Positions 52,851 through 61,893 of a stretch of 64,000 bases of DNA are shown here, in pieces. How positions within the stretch are numbered: position 1 is the stretch's first letter; the number at the start of each line of letters is the position of its first letter. Made by a program: the position numbers and the translations under genes. The notes under the pieces are model-generated. The model saw only the letters and a list, made by a program, of their open reading frames with translations, was not told where the DNA came from and made no database searches. The DNA comes from Qingshengfaniella alkalisoli (GTDB lineage: Bacteria; Pseudomonadota; Alphaproteobacteria; Rhodobacterales; Rhodobacteraceae): positions 310,001 to 374,000 of the forward strand of contig NZ_CP042263.1 in NCBI RefSeq assembly GCF_007855645.1, in the 5' to 3' direction.

Positions 52851-53772
52851 TCTTCTTCCCTCCGATTTCGAGGCGCCAGCGTTGTGTCGGGTTGAGCGCG
52901 ACACGCATCCAGCTCGACAGCAAATTAAGCGACATGGTGGTCAGGATGATCGCCAGGCCCGGCCAGAAAGCGAGCCACCAAGCATTCGTCAGGTACTGCC
53001 GCCCCTGGCTGACCATCAGGCCCCAGGTGATTTCGGGTGCCTGGATTCCGATGCCCAGGAAGCTAAGCGCCGACTCCGCCAGCATGACGAAGGCGAAATC
53101 CAGCGTCGCGATGGTCAGCAGCGTCGGCAGGATCACCGGCAGGATGTGCTTGAATACGATACGCCGGTTGGACGCGCCCATCACCTTGGCAGCCTGAACG
53201 AACATGCGTTCACGCACTTCCAGAACCTCGGCACGGGTTGTGCGCAGGTAGATAGGAATGCGGGTGATGGCCAGAACCAGCACCAGGTTGGCGATGGAGG
53301 GCGACAGCATGTAGAGCACGATCACCGCCAGGAGCAGCGAGGGAAACGACATGATGACGTCGGCCAGCCGCATGATCACCTCGCCGGTCCAGCGCCCGGC
53401 ATAGCCGGCGATCAGTCCGAGGGTGGATCCGACGATCAGCGAAGCCAGCACCGCGCCTGCGGCAATGACCATGGTGTTCTGCGCCGCGACGATGATCCGC
53501 GCCAGCAGTGGCCGCCCCAGGGCATCGCCGCCGAGAATGAAGAAGAACCCGCGCTCAAGCTCGAATGGCGGCGCATTGCGCGCCCTCAGGTTGGTATTGG
53601 CGGCCATATCCTCAAGAAACATCGGCCCGAAGACCGCGCAGAGCAGGATGACGATCAGGAAGATCGCGGCGCAAATGGCCAGCTTGTCCGCCCAAAGCAT
53701 CCGCAGAACGCGGCGGGTGCCAGACTGCACCTTGACCTCGACCGCGGCAGGATTGGTGGTGGCGTTGCTCAT
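52843..53772 (-). CDS. ABC transporter permease (DppC-like), second system
   Basis: The 309-residue permease has a cytoplasmic N-terminus, six transmembrane helices and the EAA loop (ERMFVQAAKVMGASNRRIVFKHILP). The segment FFILGGDALGRPLLARIIV matches DppC proteins. The ATG at 53772 has AGGAAG upstream; the longer frame to 53820 overlaps the preceding gene. The gap to the DppB-like gene is 10 bp. Confidence 0.94.
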   Translation of the reverse strand: MSNATTNPAAVEVKVQSGTRRVLRMLWADKLAICAAIFLIVILLCAVFGPMFLEDMAANTNLRARNAPPFELERGFFFILGGDALGRPLLARIIVAAQNTMVIAAGAVLASLIVGSTLGLIAGYAGRWTGEVIMRLADVIMSFPSLLLAVIVLYMLSPSIANLVLVLAITRIPIYLRTTRAEVLEVRERMFVQAAKVMGASNRRIVFKHILPVILPTLLTIATLDFAFVMLAESALSFLGIGIQAPEITWGLMVSQGRQYLTNAWWLAFWPGLAIILTTMSLNLLSSWMRVALNPTQRWRLEIGGKKNG

Positions 53773-53782
53773 GGTTGCTTCC

Positions 53783-54697
53783 TTAAGCCCGGATCCGCGG
53801 ATCAAGCAGCGCGTAGGCAATGTCGATCAGGATGTTCATGATGAAGATCGCAACCGCCGTAACCATGATGGCCGCCAAGATAACGTTGAAATCACGTTGC
53901 AGGATCGAGTCGATCATCAGCTTGCCGACGCCGGGAAACCCGAAGATGGTTTCGACCACCACAGCCCCGTTCAAGAGCGCCGCCGCCTGGTCGCCGATCA
54001 CGGTGATTACCGGCAGCATGGCGTTGCGCAGGGTATGGACGAAGATGACGGGCCCGTTCTTGACCCCCTTGGCCCGGGCGGTCTTGACGTAAGGCGAACC
54101 GAGTGCATTGATCATCGACCCGCGGACGATCTGAAGGATCAACCCGAAAGGCCGGATGAACAGCACCGAGATCGGCAGAACCCAGTGCCAGATCGTGCCC
54201 GTTCCGGAGGTCGGCAGCCAGGCCAGGTTGACCGAGAAGATCACGATGCCCACGATCGCGATCCAGAAATCCGGGGCCGAGGCGCCGATCAGCGACAGGA
54301 CCGACGCAAAGCGGTCGAACGGCCGGCCAACTTGGAAGGCGGCAATCGAGCCGACGACGATGGCCGCGGCAGTCACCAGCGTCATGGTGATCAGCGCCAG
54401 TTTCAACGTCCAGACGAAGGCTTCCAGCACCACGTCCAGCGCGGGCCGCGCCTTACGCAGGCTCTCTCCGAAATCGAACTGGGCCAGATCTGCCAGGTAA
54501 CGCCCGAACTGTACGAGCACCGGGTCGTTCAGCCCGTGCAGCTCGCGAAAGTTCTGCCGCATCTCCTCGGAGGCATCAACCGGCAGGTAAAGCGCCGCAG
54601 GATCACCTGTCAGACGCGACAGGAAGAAGACCAGCACGATCAGAACGAACAGCGAGACAAAGCTCGACAGGGCACGTTTTCCCAGCGTCGATTTCAT
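53783..54697 (-). CDS. ABC transporter permease (DppB-like), second system
   Basis: The 304-residue permease has six transmembrane helices and an EAA loop (YVKTARAKGVKNGPVIFVHTLRNAM). It follows the binding-protein gene by 70 bp and pairs with the DppC-like permease. Confidence 0.94.
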   Translation of the reverse strand: MKSTLGKRALSSFVSLFVLIVLVFFLSRLTGDPAALYLPVDASEEMRQNFRELHGLNDPVLVQFGRYLADLAQFDFGESLRKARPALDVVLEAFVWTLKLALITMTLVTAAAIVVGSIAAFQVGRPFDRFASVLSLIGASAPDFWIAIVGIVIFSVNLAWLPTSGTGTIWHWVLPISVLFIRPFGLILQIVRGSMINALGSPYVKTARAKGVKNGPVIFVHTLRNAMLPVITVIGDQAAALLNGAVVVETIFGFPGVGKLMIDSILQRDFNVILAAIMVTAVAIFIMNILIDIAYALLDPRIRA

Positions 54698-54767
54698 GGA
54701 CCACTCCCTCGGTTAACGAAACGGCGCGCGCAGATCATGGACCCTACGCGCGCCGTTCTAGGACAGC

Positions 54768-56264
54768 TTACTTGATGCCGATTTCGGACAGCTGAAGCTG
54801 GCTGTTCGTGGCTATCGTCGGGGTGTAATCGACACCGTTGCCAACCCGCGCATGACCCACCATGTGGAACAGCAGGACGTCGGCAATGACCTCGTCATGC
54901 AGGTAACCGAACAGCTCCGACCACAGTGCCTCGCGCTCTTCGCCGGTGGCGGCGGTGGCGCGTTCGACCAGGTCATCGGCCTTGTCATCGGCAATGCCCG
55001 ACTGGCGACCATCGGAATGGTACTTGAAGTACATCGAGAACACCGGATCGCCGCGCGAGTTGTCGTGCTGTGCACCGACCAGGATCGGCTGGTCCTGGAC
55101 ATAGGGCTTCGAGTAATACTGCTCATGCTCGGCCACTTCGACCATTTGCAGACGGATATTGAAGCCCACCTCGGAAAGCATCGACTGGATCGCCTCGAAG
55201 GTTTCGGTCGCCCCGGGGAAGTTGCCGGTCCGGCCAACCAGCAGGATCTCGGTGTCGACGGGAACGCCGTCAGCCTTGGCCTCTTCCAGCAGCGCCTTGG
55301 CCCGTTCCGGGTCGTAGCCGCGCACGGCGGTGTCGGCATTCCAGCCCAGCGTCGTCGGCACGTTGATCGCGGTGGCGATATCGGTGCCTTCCGCCAGGAT
55401 GGTGCCGACAAAGGCCTCGCGATCGATACCGATGTTCAGCGCCTCGCGCACCCGCTTGTCATCCAGTGGCGCGACGGCATGGTCGATGCGCAGATACGTG
55501 GTTTCCGAGTTCGGATAGGACTGGTCCATCTCGGTGGTGGCGTCGATGGCCGAGATCGACGGCGCGATGTCGGCTTCGCCGGTGGCAACCATCGCCGCGC
55601 GGACGGACGGGTCATTGCGGAACACGTAAGTGGCCTTGGACACGGCGGGCGCGTCGCCCCAATAGTCATCGCGACGCTCAAGCGTGATACTCTGCCCCGG
55701 TGCCCAGTCGGCCAGAACGTAGGGCCCGGTACCGACGGGTTCGCGGGTGAACTCGATCGGGGTCTCCGAAGGCACGATGGTCAGAAGCGACAACAGCAGC
55801 GGCAGGATGGGCTGCGCCGGGTCGGTGGTGAAGTCGATAGTGTGCGCGTCCACCACCTTCGGGGTAATCGAGATGCCCTCGTAATAGCGCGAGATCTCGC
55901 AGGTGATCTGATCACTTTGGGCGCGCTCGAAGGAATGCTTTACATCCTCGGCATCGAAGGCAGACCCGTCCGAGAAGCTCACGCCCTGACGCAGGTTGAA
56001 CCGCCAGGTTGTGTCGTTCACCATCTCCCAACTTTCCGCCAGCCGCGGTTTCAGCCCCTCGTCGCCGCGCACGTCGAGTTCGGTCAGGGTTTCGCTGATG
56101 TTGCCCAGCACGATGCGCCCGATGTTCGAGCGGGTCGCCATGCAGGGCTCGACCAGGTCGGGCTCTTCAGCAAGCACGACCGTCACGTCGGCATCCTGCG
56201 CAAAGGCCGGGTTGAAGGCACTTGTCGCCAACAACGCACCGGCCAGAAGTGTCGCGTGTTTCAT
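54768..56264 (-). CDS. ABC transporter substrate-binding protein, family 5, second system
   Basis: The 498-residue binding protein has a signal peptide at about 1-22 (ending AFA-QDADVTV). Family-5 segments are present: WRFNLRQGVSFSDGSAFDAEDV and KRVREALNIGIDREA. It is the first gene of the leftward importer operon and is divergent from the sialidase-like gene. Despite the peptide-class name, the neighbours suggest an oligosaccharide or sugar-acid ligand. Confidence 0.94.
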   Translation of the reverse strand: MKHATLLAGALLATSAFNPAFAQDADVTVVLAEEPDLVEPCMATRSNIGRIVLGNISETLTELDVRGDEGLKPRLAESWEMVNDTTWRFNLRQGVSFSDGSAFDAEDVKHSFERAQSDQITCEISRYYEGISITPKVVDAHTIDFTTDPAQPILPLLLSLLTIVPSETPIEFTREPVGTGPYVLADWAPGQSITLERRDDYWGDAPAVSKATYVFRNDPSVRAAMVATGEADIAPSISAIDATTEMDQSYPNSETTYLRIDHAVAPLDDKRVREALNIGIDREAFVGTILAEGTDIATAINVPTTLGWNADTAVRGYDPERAKALLEEAKADGVPVDTEILLVGRTGNFPGATETFEAIQSMLSEVGFNIRLQMVEVAEHEQYYSKPYVQDQPILVGAQHDNSRGDPVFSMYFKYHSDGRQSGIADDKADDLVERATAATGEEREALWSELFGYLHDEVIADVLLFHMVGHARVGNGVDYTPTIATNSQLQLSEIGIK

Positions 56265-56389
56265 GTTTCCTCCCTGAAAACAGATCGCTTTCGCAAATAT
56301 TTGGAACGCAGCTGCGCCCCCGCCCCGATCTGAGGTGCCGCTTGGCGCAGTCGAGGCGTTTCCACGGCTTGCGGATTCGCGAGACCAGT

Positions 56390-56400
56390 ATTGGTAAACT
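56390..56400 (+). promoter_or_regulatory. shared operator-like motif, copy 1
   Basis: ATTGGTAAACT occurs here and, inverted, at 60749-60759 just before the kinase gene of the same module. A second TTGGTA follows immediately. The half-site ATTGGTA resembles operators of FadR-subfamily GntR regulators such as ExuR/UxuR. Confidence 0.5.
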
Positions 56401-56530
56401 TGGTATTAAAAGTCAAACGATAAACGTATTCAGTCGAAGATATCCCATAGAATGATGTTTTATAACTATTTATCTTGGATGAACCCGATCATGATCCCCT
56501 TCATGGCTAGTCGCTGCCGTAAGTACACTT

Positions 56531-56541
56531 GACAACTTGTC
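56531..56541. promoter_or_regulatory. short palindrome before the sialidase-like gene
   Basis: GACAACTTGTC is a perfect inverted repeat with a one-base centre, 48 bp before the start codon. Its size and form suit a GntR dimer. Confidence 0.35.
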
Positions 56542-56589
56542 CAATTCTTCACACATTCCGGCTCGATCACATACAGGAGGAAGCCGCGT

Positions 56590-57768
56590 ATGACGCCGGA
56601 CGAAATCGCAGCGGAAATGAACGGGACGCTGGTGCCGCGCGACGGAGGCCAATGGGCAATCTTGCCGGCCGGAACGATCCAGAACCACGCCGCCTTCCTG
56701 ACCCGGCTGCCCGACGGCGCGCTGGCCTGTTCCTGGTTTGGCGGCACGCTGGAGGGTAAGTCTGATATCTCGATCCATGCCGCGGTTCTCGATGAGGGGT
56801 CTGCGCAATGGGGCCCCGCCGCGCGACTGTCAGACGATGCCGCGCGCTCCGAACAGAACCCGGTCCTGTTCACCGCGCCGGACGGACAGGTCTGGTTGTT
56901 CAACACCGCGCAACCCGCGGGCAACCAGGACGAGGCCCGCGTCTTCATGCGCTCCGTTATCCGCAAAGAAGACCGCCTCGAGTCAGGCGAGAAACGCGAT
57001 ATCGGCCTACCGAACGGCACCTTCATCCGCGCCCGGCCTTTCGTGCGCGATGATGGCGCCTGGGTGCTGCCGCTATTCCGCTGCAACCCGCGCAACGGGA
57101 TTCGCTGGACCGGCGCCTTCGACACCGCCGCCATCGCGGTCAGCCAGGACAATGGTGCCACCTGGTCCGTTGCCGAGGTGCCCGATTCGGCCGGAGCGGT
57201 GCACATGTCTCCCGTGCCGCTGGGGGGCGCGGAAATGGCCGCCTTCTACCGCCGTCGCCAGTCGGATTTCGTGCACCGCTCGGAAAGCCATGACGGTGGT
57301 CGCAGCTGGAGCGCCCCCACCCCGACCGACGTACCCAACAACAACAGCTCGATCGGCGTCGCTCGTCTTGCCAACGGGGTGATCGGCCTGGTCTGCAACC
57401 CGGTCTCGGCGGCGCAATCGCAATCCCGCCGCACCTCGCTCTATGACGAGATCGAGGAAACCGACGACCGGGCCGAGGCCCGTGAAGGATGCGAGCCGAT
57501 CTGGGGCGTGGAGCGCGCGCCGCTTGCACTTTGCCTGTCATTCGACGGCGGGCTAACCTTTCCGGTCCGGCACGTCATCGAGGACAGCCCCGGAACCTGC
57601 CTCTCCAACAACTCGGAGGACGGGAAGAACAAGGAATTGTCCTACCCGGTCCTTCTGCCCCGCACCGATGGCGGGCTCGACATCGCTTATACGCTCTACC
57701 GCCGCGCCATCCGGCACGTGCGGCTGGATGCAGCGACCGTCCGCCGTCTGATCGCGCAAACCGCCTGA
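56590..57768 (+). CDS. BNR/sialidase-like beta-propeller protein, cytoplasmic
   Basis: The 392-residue protein has a six-bladed-propeller pattern with Asp-box repeats SQDNGATW (about 184), SHDGGRSW (about 232) and SFDGGLTF (about 317). The start region (NHAAFLTRLPDG, SWFGGTLEG) matches BNR_2 sialidase-like proteins. There is no signal peptide. The canonical sialidase R-I-P motif is not evident, so true sialidase activity is doubtful. It may act on another glycosidic or sugar-acid substrate. It leads a rightward pair with the Fe-alcohol dehydrogenase, 14 bp apart. Confidence 0.8.
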   Translation: MTPDEIAAEMNGTLVPRDGGQWAILPAGTIQNHAAFLTRLPDGALACSWFGGTLEGKSDISIHAAVLDEGSAQWGPAARLSDDAARSEQNPVLFTAPDGQVWLFNTAQPAGNQDEARVFMRSVIRKEDRLESGEKRDIGLPNGTFIRARPFVRDDGAWVLPLFRCNPRNGIRWTGAFDTAAIAVSQDNGATWSVAEVPDSAGAVHMSPVPLGGAEMAAFYRRRQSDFVHRSESHDGGRSWSAPTPTDVPNNNSSIGVARLANGVIGLVCNPVSAAQSQSRRTSLYDEIEETDDRAEAREGCEPIWGVERAPLALCLSFDGGLTFPVRHVIEDSPGTCLSNNSEDGKNKELSYPVLLPRTDGGLDIAYTLYRRAIRHVRLDAATVRRLIAQTA

Positions 57769-57782
57769 AAAGGAGTGCTCCC

Positions 57783-58907
57783 ATGTCCACCATGGACCGA
57801 ATGATTACCATTCATCAACCCAGGCGGCTGGAAATCGGAACCGGTGCCGCGGCGAAGGTCGGCGAACTGGCCAAGGGCGTGTCGCGCCCGCTCGTCATCG
57901 CCTCCGGCCCGACTGCGCAATATACCGACGGGCTGGGTCTGCCCGGCGACATAAGCGTGATTGATGATGTGCCGCCCGAACCAGACCTGCCAGCCTTTGA
58001 ACGGGTGCTGGAACGCGCGCGTGCGCACCGTCCTGACCTGGTGGTTGGCCTTGGGGGCGGGTCGGTGATGGACGTGGCCAAGCTGGTGGCGGCGCTGTGG
58101 AACAGCGACCAGACACTGCGGGACGTGGCCGGGCCCGACCGGGTGGCGGGCCGCGATACCGCCCTGTTCCAGGTGGCCACCACCGCCGGCACCGGGTCGG
58201 AGGCCGGAATTCGGGCACTTGTGACCGACCCGGAGACCAAGTCCAAGATCGCCGTGGAAAGCCCGCACCTGATTGCCGATCTCGCAGTGCTCGATCCGGA
58301 GCTGACCTATTCCGTGCCTGCCGCCGTGACCGCCGCCACCGGCGTCGATGCCATGGCGCATTGCGTCGAGGCTTTCACCAACACTCGGGCGCATGACCTG
58401 ATCGACGGCTATGCCCGCATGGGCTTCGGACTTGTCGGGCGATACCTGAAGCGTGCCGTCGAGGACGGCACCGATAGCGAAGCGCGCGCCGGAATGATGC
58501 TGGCCTCCTACTACGGCGGCATCTGCCTCGGCCCGGTGAACACCGCCGCAGGCCATGCACTGGCCTATCCGCTGGGCATCCGGCTGTCGCTGCCACACGG
58601 GCTGGCCAATGCCATCATCTTCCCGCATGTGCTCGCCTTCAACCAACCGGTCGCAGTGGCCAAGACCGCCGAGGTCGCCGACGCGCTCGGCCTGAAAAAC
58701 GCGGGCAGCGAGGATGCGCTTAAGGCCGCGGCCTTTGAATTCTGCCGCGACCTGGGGATCGAGATGCAGCTGAAGGCACATGGCGCGAACGAAGCCGATC
58801 TGTCCGACTGGGCGGAAGAAGCCCACGCGATCCGGCGGCTGATGGACAACAACCCGCGCGACATGAGCGTTGCGGATGTCCACACCCTCTATCACAACGC
58901 GTTCTGA
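57783..58907 (+). CDS. iron-containing alcohol dehydrogenase
   Basis: The 374-residue group III dehydrogenase has GGGSVMDVAK for NAD(P) at about 91-100 and metal ligands in DAMAHCVEA (Asp, His), AGHALAYPLG (His) and LPHGLANAI (His). The AGGAG ribosome site is well spaced for the ATG at 57783; the longer open frame is a shadow of the preceding gene. Members act on lactaldehyde, butanol, maleylacetate or sugar aldehydes. The module suggests a sugar-derived alcohol or aldehyde, which is not proven. Confidence 0.92.
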   Translation: MSTMDRMITIHQPRRLEIGTGAAAKVGELAKGVSRPLVIASGPTAQYTDGLGLPGDISVIDDVPPEPDLPAFERVLERARAHRPDLVVGLGGGSVMDVAKLVAALWNSDQTLRDVAGPDRVAGRDTALFQVATTAGTGSEAGIRALVTDPETKSKIAVESPHLIADLAVLDPELTYSVPAAVTAATGVDAMAHCVEAFTNTRAHDLIDGYARMGFGLVGRYLKRAVEDGTDSEARAGMMLASYYGGICLGPVNTAAGHALAYPLGIRLSLPHGLANAIIFPHVLAFNQPVAVAKTAEVADALGLKNAGSEDALKAAAFEFCRDLGIEMQLKAHGANEADLSDWAEEAHAIRRLMDNNPRDMSVADVHTLYHNAF

Positions 58908-58962
58908 ACAAGGCTGACATGGCGACCGGCCCTGTTGTGGGCCGATCCCGCCGCGTCGCCGA

Positions 58963-59712
58963 TCACATCGAAAGATCGAGCATTCCGGCCCCGAACAGCC
59001 GCGCGCGCGAATGGACGATATGATCCCGCATCACGCTGCGCGCACGCTCCGGGTTCTTCGCCTCAATGGCTTCGAAAATGCCTCGGTGTTCACCCAGCAC
59101 CTGCTCGAGCGCCGATGCACCATCGGACATCAGCGCATCACCATGCATCTTCATGCCGACATAGATGTGGTCGCGCAGCGCCTTCAGCGTTTCGGTATAG
59201 TACTGGTTGTTCGAGGCCCGCGCGATGGCGAGATGGAAGGAGAAATCCGCATCTTCCCGGTGCAGGCGCGATCCTGTGGCATCGGCCAACAGGTCGAGCG
59301 CCTTGTGCATTTCGTCCAGAACCTCCTGGTTGCGCCGCTGCGCCGCGAGTCCCGCGCCGTCCACCTCGACCGTCAGCCGGAACTCGTAGCTCCGCTGGAT
59401 ATCGGCGATGGTTTCGACCGGTGTATACCCCAGCGCGGTTTCGCGCTTGACCCGCACGAAGTTGCCCGCACCCTGGCGCGACACGATCAACCCGTCTTCG
59501 CGCAATTGCTCCAGCGCCACGCGCAAAACCGGGCGCGACACGCCGAACTGGCCCGACAGGTCCTTCTCCGCGGGCAGTTTTTCATTCGCGCCGTAGTCGC
59601 CACGCGTGATGCGGTTCTTGAGCGCGGCATACACCCTGTCTGACAGCGGCGGGCGACCGCTGCGGCCTGCGGGCGTTTTCGGCGTGGACTGATCCATCTT
59701 CGTGACCTTCAT
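58963..59712 (-). CDS. GntR family (FadR-type) regulator of the sugar-acid module
   Basis: The 249-residue protein has a winged helix-turn-helix at about 20-85 (LSDRVYAALKNRITRGDYG, KLPAEKDLSGQFGVSRPVLR, GLIVSRQGAGNF) and an FCD domain. The FadR-type arrangement matches sugar-acid regulators such as UxuR. The ATG at 59712 overlaps the kinase stop (ATGA), so the two are co-transcribed leftward. It probably represses the divergent genes around it. Confidence 0.9.
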   Translation of the reverse strand: MKVTKMDQSTPKTPAGRSGRPPLSDRVYAALKNRITRGDYGANEKLPAEKDLSGQFGVSRPVLRVALEQLREDGLIVSRQGAGNFVRVKRETALGYTPVETIADIQRSYEFRLTVEVDGAGLAAQRRNQEVLDEMHKALDLLADATGSRLHREDADFSFHLAIARASNNQYYTETLKALRDHIYVGMKMHGDALMSDGASALEQVLGEHRGIFEAIEAKNPERARSVMRDHIVHSRARLFGAGMLDLSM

Positions 59713-60746
59713 CTTTGCATCACCGTCTCGTCCAGGATCTCCGCCAGAAGACCCGGCGCGCCGAAGCCGCCCGACTTGGTGACCACCTGCACCCTGCCCC
59801 AATCGGTCTGCACCTCGCAGACCGGCAGGCCCGGCCTGAGTTCGGCACTCACTTGTAAACTGTTTAGACCGAACTGGTCCAGCACGGCCTGCGCGCTCTC
59901 ACCGCCGCAGATCAGAAGCGCCGCCGGTTTGACCTGCCTGGCCAGCTGCGCGGTGCCGCGAGCAAAGCGGGCCGCGGCCTCCAACCCGGAAATCCCTGCG
60001 CCGCCGTCGGAAATCGACAGGACCAGCCGGCCATGCGGAGCGGTGCCTTCGGGCACAATGCCGTCCGGGGCGTCGAGGCGTGTCACGCGCCCGCCCAGGG
60101 TCGCAATCTGCGCCCGTGTCACCGGATCGCGCGAGCCATTCGCAATCATCACCGACGGTTGCAATCGCGTTACCTCGGGCGCGGCCACACCGCTGGCCCG
60201 GGCCAGGGCAAAGGCAAGACCGCGCGCCCCGATCCAAAGGACGCGGCCTGTGCCGCCCTGCACCACCTCATCGAGATCGGCATCCGAGGCGACATCGGGC
60301 ACCTCAACCCTTCCAACAAAGCAGTCCGCCACCGGAATCGGCTGGTCGACGCCGCTGCCTTCCAGCGCGCCGTGTGTCACCCGCCGCCCCATTCCGGGGA
60401 TCGCCGGACAGGCCACGCGGCGGTCAGGCGCGAACCAGCGCTCCAGCGCCTCGACTTCCGCCATGATATTGCCCTTGAGGCGGCTGTCGACCTTCTTCAA
60501 CACCCTACCCACCGCCGCCGGATCGAGATGCGCCAGCGCCTCGCCAACCCGGCGGGCCGCATCCTCTGCCCGGATTTCCCGACTCGACGTATTGATGGCC
60601 AGCACGTTGGGCGCTCGGGCCAGCGCCTCGGGCACCGCCACCGGGCTGCGGGCGACGATGACGGACCGGCCACCGCCCGAGAATCCGACCGCCGAGTCCA
60701 GTGCACCGGTAAGATCATCGGCCAGAATAAGCGTATCGAGCGCCAT
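59709..60746 (-). CDS. four-carbon acid sugar kinase family protein (DUF1537)
   Basis: The 345-residue kinase starts LDTLILADDLTGALDSAVG; the ADDLTGA motif marks the DtnK/OtnK family, which phosphorylates D-threonate, D-erythronate or 2-oxo-tetronates at the 4-position. The C-terminal nucleotide-binding segment includes LLICGGESAQAVL and KSGGFG. Its partner in known pathways is a PdxA-type dehydrogenase, which is present on the other side of the promoter. The ATG at 60746 is chosen at the start of conservation. Confidence 0.9.
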   Translation of the reverse strand: MALDTLILADDLTGALDSAVGFSGGGRSVIVARSPVAVPEALARAPNVLAINTSSREIRAEDAARRVGEALAHLDPAAVGRVLKKVDSRLKGNIMAEVEALERWFAPDRRVACPAIPGMGRRVTHGALEGSGVDQPIPVADCFVGRVEVPDVASDADLDEVVQGGTGRVLWIGARGLAFALARASGVAAPEVTRLQPSVMIANGSRDPVTRAQIATLGGRVTRLDAPDGIVPEGTAPHGRLVLSISDGGAGISGLEAAARFARGTAQLARQVKPAALLICGGESAQAVLDQFGLNSLQVSAELRPGLPVCEVQTDWGRVQVVTKSGGFGAPGLLAEILDETVMQR

Positions 60747-60748
60747 AC

Positions 60749-60759
60749 AGTTTACCAAT
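60749..60759 (-). promoter_or_regulatory. shared operator-like motif, copy 2
   Basis: This is ATTGGTAAACT on the minus strand, two bases upstream of the kinase start codon. It is identical to the copy at 56390-56400. On this strand it reads AAATTGGTAAACT, so the AAATTGGTA half-site is extended. A repressor bound here would block kinase and gntR expression. Confidence 0.5.
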
Positions 60760-60919
60760 TTGCCAGTTGTTGTAATATACCTTACCTCAGAAATGCGAAA
60801 CATTTCCAGTATTGTATTGCATGTACTCCACTAATTTAACGTACTCGGCATTATAACTTGCAGCTTTTTTACCTATAGGTTAACTACCGCATCGAAGCCG
60901 CGGTTCCCAGGAGACAGAA
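60760..60919. promoter_or_regulatory. divergent kinase / pdxA promoter region
   Basis: This AT-rich gap carries a perfect inverted repeat, GAAATG at 60790-60795 and CATTTC at 60801-60806 around a 5-nt centre, and the ribosome site CAGGAGA before the pdxA-like start. Both promoters of the kinase and pdxA operons must lie here. Confidence 0.5.
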
Positions 60920-61893
60920 ATGCACGACAAGATTGTCATCACCATGGGCGACCCCTCGGGCGTCGGCGCGGAAGTGACCGCCGCAGCCCTGGCTGAGCGG
61001 GATGCGGAACTGCGGGCACAAACCATCGTTGTCGGCGACCGCGACACCATGCAGCGCGCGGTTCAAGCGTGCGGACTGGCCCTGACGATCATCGACCCGG
61101 AGGCGCCGGGCGACGGCATTCGCGTCGCCCACGTTCCGGTTGAGGATCTGCCTGGCCGCTTCGGCGTGCTTTCGCCGGCCTGCGGCGAGGCTTCCTTCCG
61201 CTATATCGAGCGGGCGGTGGAGATGACCATGGGCGGGGACGCCGCCTGTATCGTGACCGCGCCGATCAACAAGGAGGCCCTGAACTCTGCCGGGCACCAT
61301 TACGACGGCCATACGGGTATGCTGGCGCATCTGACCGGATCGAAAGCATCCTGGATGCTGCTGGCGTCGGAACGGCTGAACGTCGTGCATGTTTCGACCC
61401 ATGTGTCGCTCAAGGATGCGATCGGCCGCGCAACGACCGAGCGGGTGCTGGAAACCATCCGCATCGGCCACCGGCATCTTCAGCGCATGGGCATCGCCGC
61501 GCCGCGCATCGCCGTCGCCGGGATCAACCCGCATTGCGGCGAAAACGGCCTCTTTGGCAACGAGGATGACCTGCATGTCGCCCCGCCGTCAAGGCCGCCC
61601 GGGCCGAGGGCATGGACGTGCAGGGCCCGATCTCGGCGGACACGGTCTATCACCGCGCCTACCAGGGCGCCTTCGACCTGGTGATCGCGCAATACCACGA
61701 CCAAGGGCACATCCCGATCAAGCTGATCGCATTCGATACCGCGGTCAACGTCTCGCTCGGCCTGCCCATCGACCGCTGTTCGGTCGATCACGGCACCGCC
61801 TTCGACATTGCCGGAACAGGCAAGGCCAACCATGCAAACATGCTCTGCGCGCTGGATTACGCCGCCCAGATGGCAGCGGCAAAACGCGGATGA
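60920..61893 (+). pseudogene. pdxA: PdxA-family 4-phosphate dehydrogenase, single-base frameshift
   Basis: The first frame (60920 to about 61582) and a second frame one base out of phase (about 61583 to 61893) together give about 324 residues, a full PdxA. The metal-binding His residues are in [19 protein letters not shown] and [16 protein letters not shown]. One base seems lost in the C-rich run at 61581-61587 (the conserved APA-VKAA passage). PdxA2 enzymes oxidise D-threonate/erythronate 4-phosphate to dihydroxyacetone phosphate together with the DUF1537 kinase. A sequencing error is quite possible; if real, the gene is broken. Confidence 0.85.

Larger units (their letters stand above)
56265..56589. 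promoter_or_regulatory. divergent regulatory region of the sugar-acid module
   Basis: This is a 325-bp, partly AT-rich gap (about 56395-56480) between the importer operon and the sialidase-like gene. It holds two candidate operators: ATTGGTAAACT at 56390-56400, followed by a second TTGGTA, and GACAACTTGTC at 56531-56541. AGGAGGAA precedes the rightward ATG. Confidence 0.6.

Noticed and set aside
56590-57768. Calling the propeller protein a true exo-sialidase
   Set aside because: Asp boxes are present, but the R-I-P motif and a signal peptide are not evident, and no N-acylneuraminate pathway genes beyond a generic lyase are nearby.
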